From assembly GCA_947447625.1 (NCBI GenBank), contig CANFKS010000017.1, positions 1 through 50,203 of the forward strand: DNA of 50,203 bases, in the 5' to 3' direction. Below are positions 44,119-50,203 of the stretch, one piece after another. A program made the position numbers and the translations under genes. Under the pieces are notes generated by a model, which had not been told where the DNA came from, searched no databases, and worked only from the letters and a program-made list of their open reading frames with translations. This DNA comes from Rhodospirillales bacterium (lineage in GTDB: Bacteria; Pseudomonadota; Alphaproteobacteria; Acetobacterales; Acetobacteraceae). The first letter of the stretch is position 1, and each line of letters opens with the position of its first letter.

Positions 44119-45309
44119 TCAGGCCGAGGACACGATCGCCGTCGCCAGATCGGCCGATTTGGCGGCGGGATGGCCTGGATTGCGGAAGCGCAGTTCGCCC
44201 GAGACGTCCGCCACCTCGAACATCTCGCGGCGCGAGGCACAACTGACGGCCACCACATGGCGGGCAGCGGGGTCGGTCAGGAACTGCCGCGCAGCCCCTT
44301 CGATTTCAAGTTGATCGCGCAAGTGGCGCCATTCCAGGGCATCGGTGTCCTCGACCAGCATGGCCAGGATACCGGGCCGCGAACCGGTCAGCCGCGCCGG
44401 CGCAATGGCCTGCATGCGCCGGCCGATGGCGGCCGCAACTTCATCCTCCCGTCCAGCACGGGCCGCGAGCACGCAGACACCGCCCGAGCCAGTCATCACC
44501 GCGAGATGAGCCTCATGGCCGAACTCCCGCCGCAGCGACGGCATCAGGCCGGCTTCGGTGCTTTGCGCCGCCAGCATCAGAGGATCGAGCCGCAGGATCG
44601 CAGCCTCGTCCTGATCGGCCCGCATCCGGCTGGCAAGCAGCCCGCGCACGCGGCCATGCAGTGCCGATACGCTCTCACTTTCAGGGCGCAAACCTTGGTT
44701 GAGAGTGAGTTTCAGCAGATAGCGGCCGGGATGGTTGGCCAGCCAGATCTGCAAGTCCGGGTCGATCGCATCGATCAGCCGCGCCCAGCCGCCGCGCTGC
44801 ACATCACGGCCCTCCTCCGCGGAAATCACATCGCATACGATTTCAGCCGCACTGCCACCTCGGGTGATCAGCAGGTCGAACGGTGCGCCCTCCGCGAGTC
44901 CGGCAAAACGCACGTCAAAGCCTCGGGCACGGTGTTGGGCGGCGACGCGCAGCATGTGGAACGGGCCGACCAAGGTGCCATCCCCGCCGAGCCCCGCGGT
45001 CAGTGACGTCTCGAACCGGGCTTGGCCGGCGCCCTCGAGTGTGGCGTGCAAAGCCACTGCATCGGCCGCCAGACTGCCCACAACCTGTTCCACCGGCCCC
45101 ATCGGCAAACCACGCCGGAGCCGCTCAAGAGCCCCCTCCACGACATGACGCTGCGCCACCGCGCGGCTCACCCGTTCACTTCCGCCAGCCATCTGGCGCA
45201 GTTCCGCAAGCCTTGCAAGCCAACGCGACGTGCCGAGCAGCCCAATCAGCGCAGTGCCGGCGCGACGGGATTCAATGGCCGCAGCACGACCATCTTCGAC
45301 AGCCCGCAT
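44119..45309 (-). CDS. Conserved protein of unknown function, 396 residues
   Basis: I do not recognise a named family. The N-terminal half is helical (AELRQMAGGSERVSRAVAQR, LAADAVALHATLEG). A mixed segment follows at about 130–190 (FDVRFAGLAEGAPFDLLITR, EIVCDVISAEEGRDVQRGGW), then IDPDLQIWLANHPGRYLLKLTL and a C-terminal part with LTGSRPGILAMLVEDTD and HVVAVSCASRREMFE. The DLLI…EIVCDVISAEEG pattern is faintly reminiscent of a nuclease-type core, but the catalytic Lys is not clear. No signal or membrane segment. It is 51 bases upstream of nothing on its own strand except aroC, and may follow aroC in one transcript. Confidence 0.75.
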   Translation of the reverse strand: MRAVEDGRAAAIESRRAGTALIGLLGTSRWLARLAELRQMAGGSERVSRAVAQRHVVEGALERLRRGLPMGPVEQVVGSLAADAVALHATLEGAGQARFETSLTAGLGGDGTLVGPFHMLRVAAQHRARGFDVRFAGLAEGAPFDLLITRGGSAAEIVCDVISAEEGRDVQRGGWARLIDAIDPDLQIWLANHPGRYLLKLTLNQGLRPESESVSALHGRVRGLLASRMRADQDEAAILRLDPLMLAAQSTEAGLMPSLRREFGHEAHLAVMTGSGGVCVLAARAGREDEVAAAIGRRMQAIAPARLTGSRPGILAMLVEDTDALEWRHLRDQLEIEGAARQFLTDPAARHVVAVSCASRREMFEVADVSGELRFRNPGHPAAKSADLATAIVSSA

Positions 45310-45360
45310 GACCCACTCCTCATTTGATGAAGGAGGATATAGCAGACCTATGCGGTCCTG

Positions 45361-46464
45361 TTAATTGCGCGGTAACGCGGCCCTGCCCGGCGCATCTGGG
45401 TTCTGTGCGCGCTGGCGCAGCAGATGATCTGCCAGCACCAGGGCGAGCATCGCCTCACCGACCGGTACAGCGCGAATGCCGACGCAGGGATCATGCCGTC
45501 CTTTCGTCATGACCTCGACATCCCGCCCGTCGCGGTCGACGCTGGCCCGCGGGGTGAGGATGGAACTGGTCGGCTTCACCGCAAAGCGCGCAACGATCGG
45601 CTGGCCCGTCGATATCCCGCCCAGGATTCCGCCGGCGTGGTTCGAGCCGAACGCCACCTCGCCACCCCGCATGTGCATTTCGTCGGCATTGGCCTCACCG
45701 GACAGGCTGGCGGCCGCGAATCCGTCACCGATCTCCACGCCCTTGACGGCGTTGATACCCATCAGCGCAGCGGCAATGTCGGCGTCGAGTTTGCCGTAGA
45801 TGGGCGCGCCGAGGCCGGGCGGTACACCTTCAGCGACCACTTCGATGACCGCACCGCACGATGAGCCGGATTTGCGGATAGCCCCCAGATAGGCCTCCCA
45901 CTGCGCGGCGGTGACCGGGTCGGGACAAAAAAACGGATTGCGCTCCACCTCGGCCCAGTCCCACCGGGCACGGTCAATGGCGTGCGGCCCCATCTGCACC
46001 AGGGCGCCGCGAATGGTGACGCCACTGCCCAGAACCTTGCGGGCGATAGCGCCGCCGGCAACCCGCATTGCTGTTTCGCGCGCCGAGGAGCGGCCACCGC
46101 CGCGGTAGTCGCGGATGCCGTATTTCAACTCATAGGCAAGGTCGGCATGACCTGGCCGCATGCGCGTGGCAATCTCACCATAGTCGCGCGAGCGCTGGTC
46201 GACATTGTCGATCACCAGGGCGATCGGGGTGCCGGTGGTGAGGCCCTCGAACACGCCGGAGACGATGCGGACTTCGTCGGGTTCCTGGCGCTGGGTGGTG
46301 AATTTTGACTGGCCCGGCCGGCGCCGGTCGAGCCAGGGCTGGATGTCCGCTTCGGTGAGCCCGATCCTGGGCGGGCAGCCATCCACCACGGCTCCGATCG
46401 AGGGACCATGGCTCTCGCCCCAGGTGGTGAGACGGAACAGATGCCCGAATGTGTTATGCGACAT
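45361..46464 (-). CDS. aroC: Chorismate synthase
   Basis: 367 residues, complete. Hallmarks: [20 protein letters not shown], the FMN-binding [19 protein letters not shown]-like stretch ([17 protein letters not shown]), and near the end the conserved [17 protein letters not shown]. It makes chorismate from EPSP using reduced FMN, the last step of the shikimate pathway. It lies 18 bases downstream of fabI on the same strand, a pairing also seen in other alphaproteobacteria. Confidence 0.97.
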   Translation of the reverse strand: MSHNTFGHLFRLTTWGESHGPSIGAVVDGCPPRIGLTEADIQPWLDRRRPGQSKFTTQRQEPDEVRIVSGVFEGLTTGTPIALVIDNVDQRSRDYGEIATRMRPGHADLAYELKYGIRDYRGGGRSSARETAMRVAGGAIARKVLGSGVTIRGALVQMGPHAIDRARWDWAEVERNPFFCPDPVTAAQWEAYLGAIRKSGSSCGAVIEVVAEGVPPGLGAPIYGKLDADIAAALMGINAVKGVEIGDGFAAASLSGEANADEMHMRGGEVAFGSNHAGGILGGISTGQPIVARFAVKPTSSILTPRASVDRDGRDVEVMTKGRHDPCVGIRAVPVGEAMLALVLADHLLRQRAQNPDAPGRAALPRN

Positions 46465-46482
46465 GATGGTTATGCGATATAC

Positions 46483-47325
46483 TTATCCATGCACCACCGA
46501 TATGTCGGGGGCATCCGGGTTCTTCATACCGACCGAGTGGTAGCCGCTGTCGACGTGATGGATTTCGCCCGTGACGCCCGCGCCGAGTTCAGAGAGCAGG
46601 TAGACGCCGGCGCCGCCGACATCACCGATCGTGGTGTTGCGACGCAGCGGCGCGTTGTACTCGTTCCATTTCAGGATATAGCGGAAATCGCCGATCCCGG
46701 AGGCCGCCAGCGTCTTGATCGGGCCTGCCGAAATCGCATTCACCCGGATATCCCGCGGCCCAAGGTCGGCAGCCAGGTATCGCACCGAGGCTTCAAGTGC
46801 TGCCTTGGCAACGCCCATCACATTATAATGCGGAATGACACGCTCGGCACCGAGATAGGTCAGAGTGAGCATCGCACCACCATCGGGCATCAATTCGGCG
46901 GCGCGGCGGGCGACGTCGGTGAAACTGAAGCAGGATATATCCATCGCCTGCAGGAAGGCAGCGCGCGGCGTATCCATGTAGCGACCGCGCAGGAACTGCT
47001 TGTCCGCGAAGCCGATGGCATGGACGAGGAAGTCGATCCGCCCCCACGCGGCTTTCACGGCGGCGAAGGCGGCATCCATGCTGGCGTCATCTGCAACGTC
47101 GCACGATGTCAGCAAGGTCGATCCGACCGAGGCCGCCAGTGGCCGCACCCGGCGCTCCAGCGCTTCGCCCAGATAGGTAAAGCCGAGTTCGGCCCCCTGC
47201 GCGGCGCAGGCATTGGCGATGCCCCAGGCCAGTGAGCGGTCATTGGCAACGCCCATGATCAAGCCGCGCTTGCCGGCGAGCAGGGTCCCTTTGGGGGCGG
47301 GTCGTTCGGTCTCGGGTTCGGACAT
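46483..47325 (-). CDS. fabI: Enoyl-[acyl-carrier-protein] reductase (NADH)
   Basis: 280 residues from ATG 47325 (MSEPETERPAPKGTLLAGKR); a TTG at 47340 is a weaker alternative. An SDR fold with the FabI cofactor loop IMGVANDRSLAWGIA (23–37) and the Tyr-x6-Lys active site in HYNVMGVAKAALE. GGGAA precedes the start. It reduces trans-2-enoyl-ACP in fatty acid elongation and is the usual triclosan target type. Confidence 0.96.
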   Translation of the reverse strand: MSEPETERPAPKGTLLAGKRGLIMGVANDRSLAWGIANACAAQGAELGFTYLGEALERRVRPLAASVGSTLLTSCDVADDASMDAAFAAVKAAWGRIDFLVHAIGFADKQFLRGRYMDTPRAAFLQAMDISCFSFTDVARRAAELMPDGGAMLTLTYLGAERVIPHYNVMGVAKAALEASVRYLAADLGPRDIRVNAISAGPIKTLAASGIGDFRYILKWNEYNAPLRRNTTIGDVGGAGVYLLSELGAGVTGEIHHVDSGYHSVGMKNPDAPDISVVHG

Positions 47326-47430
47326 GCGATGCTTTCCCAACAGAGTGGCCCAACATGGTGGCCCATGACGATGGACGCGGTGTGGTATTCCCGTGGTGAC
47401 ATAGGCAGGGGCTGTGCCGCAAGAGGGTGG

Positions 47431-48003
47431 TTACAGTCCGAGGGTCAGTTGACGGACCGTACCGAAGCCTCTGCGGTGATGGGCGGTGATGCCGAGGCGG
47501 TGCAAGGCAGCCCGATGGGCCGCGCTGCCGTAGCCGGCATTGCGCTCCCAGCCGTAACCGGGATGACGCAGGGCCAGGCGGGACATCAGACGATCGCGAA
47601 GCACCTTGGCAATGATCGAGGCCGCCGAAATCGCCTTTTCGCTGCCATCGCCGCCGATGATGCAGCGAGTGGGGCAGCCCAAGCGCGGATCGGTGTTGCC
47701 GTCTACCAAGGCAAGATCAGGCATCGGCAGACGCCCAAGGGCGCGGCGCATGGCCAAAAGGCTCGCCTGCAGAATATTGATGGCGCCGATTTCGCGCACC
47801 GAGGCCGCACCAACCCCGATTTCGGCGGCACTCGCCCGCAATGCCACATAGGCTGCACCGCGCGCCGCGGGTGTGAGATTTTTCGAGTCGTCGAGCAGGC
47901 AAGCCAGGTCAGGCGGCAAGGGATCGGGCAACACGACAGCCGCCGCAACCACCGGCCCGGCGAGCGGGCCCCGACCCACCTCATCGAGCCCCGCGACCCG
48001 CAT
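47431..48003 (-). CDS. rnhB: Ribonuclease HII
   Basis: 190 residues, short but complete. The first catalytic pair is Asp7/Glu8 in [16 protein letters not shown]; a further Asp is in LALVDGN and another in KVLRDRLM. It removes single ribonucleotides and RNA primers from DNA. It starts 2 bases after the tupA stop, so it is the last gene of the msbA-like–tupB–tupA–rnhB run. Confidence 0.95.
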   Translation of the reverse strand: MRVAGLDEVGRGPLAGPVVAAAVVLPDPLPPDLACLLDDSKNLTPAARGAAYVALRASAAEIGVGAASVREIGAINILQASLLAMRRALGRLPMPDLALVDGNTDPRLGCPTRCIIGGDGSEKAISAASIIAKVLRDRLMSRLALRHPGYGWERNAGYGSAAHRAALHRLGITAHHRRGFGTVRQLTLGL

Positions 48004-48005
48004 TT

Positions 48006-48806
48006 TCAGGGGATCACCTTGACCCCGGGGTTGAATAACGCCCGGCCGCCAACCGTATAGGCGCCGATCGCAGCCTGCGCCTGGGCTCCGGCGAACCAGG
48101 TCGCGAGGGCATGGGCCGCGGCGGGGCTGCCGGATTTGATGCGCGATGGCGCCAGTTCGATCACCCGGTAGCGATTGATCAGCCGCGCATCACCCTGCAC
48201 CAGTTCCGCAAGATCCCGCCGGTTGGCAAAGGAGAGCCAGGTGCCACGATCCGTCAAGGTGATCGAGTCGGTTGCGGCAGCGACGTTGAGGGCGGCGCCC
48301 ATGCCGCCGCCGATGTCCTTGTACCATGGAGCGCCGAGCGGATTGATGCCGGCCTCGCGCCACAGCCGCTTCTCAAGCGAATCGGTGCCGCTCTTGTCGC
48401 CGCGCGAGACGAAACCGGCCTTGGCCTCGGCGACTTTGCGCAAGGCGGCAACAGCGTCGGATGAACCGGCGAGATGCGCGACATCGCTGCGCGGGCCGAC
48501 AAAAATAAAGTCGTTCCAGGCGATTTCCACCCGCGATATGCCATGCCCAGCGGCGATGAAGGCATCCTCGGCTTCCGGGTCGTGCACCAGCACGAGATCT
48601 GCATCACCGCGCGCCGCAGTCGCGAGCGCCTGTCCGGTACCTTGTGCAAGCACCCGGACCTCGATGCCCGAGGCCTTGGTGAACAGCGGCAAGATGCGGC
48701 CCAGCAGGCCCGAATTATCGAGCGACGTGGTCGAGGCCAGAGTGATGGACTCAGCCTGCGCCGCACCGGCGAGAAGCAGGATGAGGAAAGCGAGGACGAT
48801 CCTCAT
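48006..48806 (-). CDS. tupA: Tungstate-type ABC transporter substrate-binding protein (TupA-like)
   Basis: 266 residues with a Sec signal ([18 protein letters not shown]). The mature N-terminus [20 protein letters not shown] carries the TTS motif that contacts the oxyanion in TupA, followed by [18 protein letters not shown] and [18 protein letters not shown]. It likely binds tungstate (or molybdate). It overlaps tupB by 4 bases. The ATPase partner TupC is not next to it. Confidence 0.88.
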   Translation of the reverse strand: MRIVLAFLILLLAGAAQAESITLASTTSLDNSGLLGRILPLFTKASGIEVRVLAQGTGQALATAARGDADLVLVHDPEAEDAFIAAGHGISRVEIAWNDFIFVGPRSDVAHLAGSSDAVAALRKVAEAKAGFVSRGDKSGTDSLEKRLWREAGINPLGAPWYKDIGGGMGAALNVAAATDSITLTDRGTWLSFANRRDLAELVQGDARLINRYRVIELAPSRIKSGSPAAAHALATWFAGAQAQAAIGAYTVGGRALFNPGVKVIP

Positions 48807-49441
48807 GCCCGATCCCTCCCGGCGATCAGCACGACAGTGCTGGCGCTGATGCTGATACCCACCAGGACGAGGCCCAACGCAAGGGCGAGGTCAAAATTCC
48901 CCTTCCCGGTCTCCAATGTGATCGTGGTGGTCATGGTGCGGGTTACTCCTGCGATGTTACCGCCAACGATCAGCACGGCGCCAACCTCGGAGACGGTGCG
49001 GCCGAAGCCGGCCAGCAGGGCGGTGGCAATTCCGCCGCGCGCCATGCGCATCAAATGAGGCAAGGCAGCCAGACGCGAGGCACCCGAGGCCTGCAGGGCG
49101 CGGCCGAATTCGAGCCAACGCCCCTCGATCGCCCGGTGCCCCAAAGCGGCGATGATGGGGGTAGCCAGCACGGTCTGCGCCATGATCATCGCCTCGGGTG
49201 TATAGAGCAAGCCGAGGAGGCCAAGCGGGCCGCTGCGCGACAGCAGCAGATAGAGCACCAGCCCGACCACCACCGGGGGCAACCCAAGCAGCCCATGCAC
49301 CATCACCAACACCACCTGCCGGCCAGGCCAGCGGCCGAGCGCCAAGACAGCGGCAAGCGGAAGGCCGATCAAGGTGGCGCCGAAGGTGGCGGACAGGCTG
49401 ACCGCGAGGGAGCGCAGCACGATGGGGAGAAATTCGTCCAT
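48803..49441 (-). CDS. tupB: Tungstate-type ABC transporter permease (TupB-like)
   Basis: 212 residues with about five membrane segments. The binding-protein-dependent permease loop is EFGRALQASGASRLAALPHLMRMARGG (about 110–136), the ATPase contact site, and it continues FGRTVSEVGAVLIVGGNIAG, typical of TupB/ModB-like proteins. It starts 3 bases after the stop of the exporter gene and is coupled to tupA by ATGA overlap. Confidence 0.9.
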   Translation of the reverse strand: MDEFLPIVLRSLAVSLSATFGATLIGLPLAAVLALGRWPGRQVVLVMVHGLLGLPPVVVGLVLYLLLSRSGPLGLLGLLYTPEAMIMAQTVLATPIIAALGHRAIEGRWLEFGRALQASGASRLAALPHLMRMARGGIATALLAGFGRTVSEVGAVLIVGGNIAGVTRTMTTTITLETGKGNFDLALALGLVLVGISISASTVVLIAGRDRA

Positions 49442-49444
49442 GCC

Positions 49445-50203
49445 CTACTGACCCAGCAGTGACTGGCTGCGTACCAGACGGGCGTAGAGCCCGTCTTGCG
49501 CAAGGAGTTCGGCATGGCTGCCCCGCTCCACGGCGTGTCCCTCAACCATCACGACAACGAGATCCGCATCCCGCACAGTGGAGAGCCGATGCGCCACAAC
49601 GATCGTGGTCCTGCCCTGGCGCAAAGTCGCGAGTGCCTGCTGGACCAGTTGCTCGCTTTCGGCATCGAGCGCGCTGGTTGCTTCGTCCAGCAGCAGAATT
49701 CGGGGATGGCGCAGCAGGGCGCGAGCCAGCGCAATGCGCTGGCGCTGGCCGCCGGAGAGGCGACCGCCGCCGGGGCCGACCATGGTTTGGTAGCCGAGGG
49801 GAAGTGCCGTGATGAAGTCATGCGCGGCGGCGGCGCGGGCGGCAGCCTCGATCTGGACGTCATCGGCGCCGGGGCGACCCATGGCGATGTTGGCCGCCAC
49901 CGTATCATCAAACAGCAGCGTCTCCTGTCCGACATAGGCGATCGCGTCCCGCAGACTGGTGAGGTGAAGCGCGCGCACATCCGCCCCATCGATGCGGATC
50001 GCACCGGATGACGCATCATGAAGCCTGGGAATCAGGGCCAGGGCCGTCGATTTGCCGGCACCGGAGGGACCAACGAGGGCGATGGTCTGGCCAGGCTCGG
50101 CGACGAAACTCAACCCGTCGAGCCCGACCCGACCATCGGGATAGATGAAGCCGACCGCGTCAAAGGCCACGCGCCCCTGCCCGGCCGGGAGATCGATCGC
50201 ATC
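49445..50203 (-). CDS. MsbA-type ABC exporter, C-terminal ATPase half (partial)
   Basis: The frame enters from the right edge with DAIDLPAGQGRVAFDAV, the linker before a nucleotide-binding domain, so the membrane domain lies outside the window. Walker A GPSGAGKST, Q-loop YVGQETLLFDDTV, signature LSGGQRQRIALARAL, Walker B ILLLDEATSALD, and the switch His in VAHRL are complete to the stop. LDEATSALD and the exporter-type linker point to lipid A/drug exporters rather than to the ATPase of the tungstate importer that follows 3 bases later. An internal GTG at 50170 is not a real start. Confidence 0.88.
   Translation of the reverse strand, partial: DAIDLPAGQGRVAFDAVGFIYPDGRVGLDGLSFVAEPGQTIALVGPSGAGKSTALALIPRLHDASSGAIRIDGADVRALHLTSLRDAIAYVGQETLLFDDTVAANIAMGRPGADDVQIEAAARAAAAHDFITALPLGYQTMVGPGGGRLSGGQRQRIALARALLRHPRILLLDEATSALDAESEQLVQQALATLRQGRTTIVVAHRLSTVRDADLVVVMVEGHAVERGSHAELLAQDGLYARLVRSQSLLGQ

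Noticed and set aside
43630-45006. 458-codon plus-strand frame over gmhA end, a repeat and the unknown gene
   Set aside because: It crosses the gmhA stop and a repeat, and is Arg/Pro/His-rich; the minus-strand frames have normal composition and ribosome sites.

Overview
The window reads as a high-GC alphaproteobacterial chromosome, most likely Rhodospirillales/Acetobacteraceae. The grounds are the dapF–mtaB–ftsY order, an Anbu proteasome cluster, the protein style throughout, and a roughly 30-residue insert in PheT that I recall from that family. The placement is inference from memory, not a database result. Most of the window is ordinary, densely packed core genome with 4-base ATGA/GTGA overlaps. 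Accessory material sits in the first 6 kb and in the transport/catabolism block.

Layout. 1–1053 (minus): 5' part of a Calx-beta repeat protein that runs off the left edge, its signal-like leader lying in another frame. 1054–1665: AT-rich intergenic stretch. 1666–5837 (plus): a four-gene arsenic resistance operon, namely an ArsR–ArsC fusion, a glyceraldehyde-3-phosphate dehydrogenase, ArsJ and Acr3. It would cover arsenate reduction plus arsenite efflux, and 1-arseno-3-phosphoglycerate formation plus efflux. 6046–10144 (minus): the Anbu cluster (circularly permuted ATP-grasp, alpha-E, transglutaminase-like, Anbu peptidase) ending in a terminator. 10501–13410: GNAT, EttA and a small conserved protein. 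13617–21285 (minus): a complete oligopeptide-type ABC importer with two binding proteins and an SDR. 21451–22992: a GST-like protein and a DMT permease. 23027–28611: a third binding protein, two enolase-superfamily enzymes and an M81 (MlrC-like) metallopeptidase; with the importer these look like one uptake and degradation system for an unidentified small molecule. 28823–34877: glnS, tRNA-Thr(TGT), a Nudix hydrolase, a small exported protein, and ftsY–mtaB–dapF. 35059–36901: a small exported WxxGxW-type protein, a possible 36-residue ORF and a Gfo/Idh/MocA oxidoreductase. 37106–43747 (plus): rpmI–rplT–pheS–pheT–lepA–gmhA with an attenuator-like terminator before pheS. 43883–50203 (minus): a 47-residue protein, a conserved unknown, aroC, fabI, rnhB, tupA–tupB and the end of an MsbA-type exporter.

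The most unusual structure is a roughly 104-bp, two-hairpin, TA-bounded dispersed repeat present in nine full, partial or degenerate copies. Two copies 24.5 kb apart differ at one base. In six cases the terminal TAG of the element is the stop codon of the adjoining gene (ettA, ftsY, the WxxGxW gene, the 36-residue ORF, the Gfo/Idh gene, gmhA). That suggests a TA-targeting miniature mobile element that settles in stop codons, perhaps co-opted as a 3' end or terminator. It is the best candidate here for something not well described.
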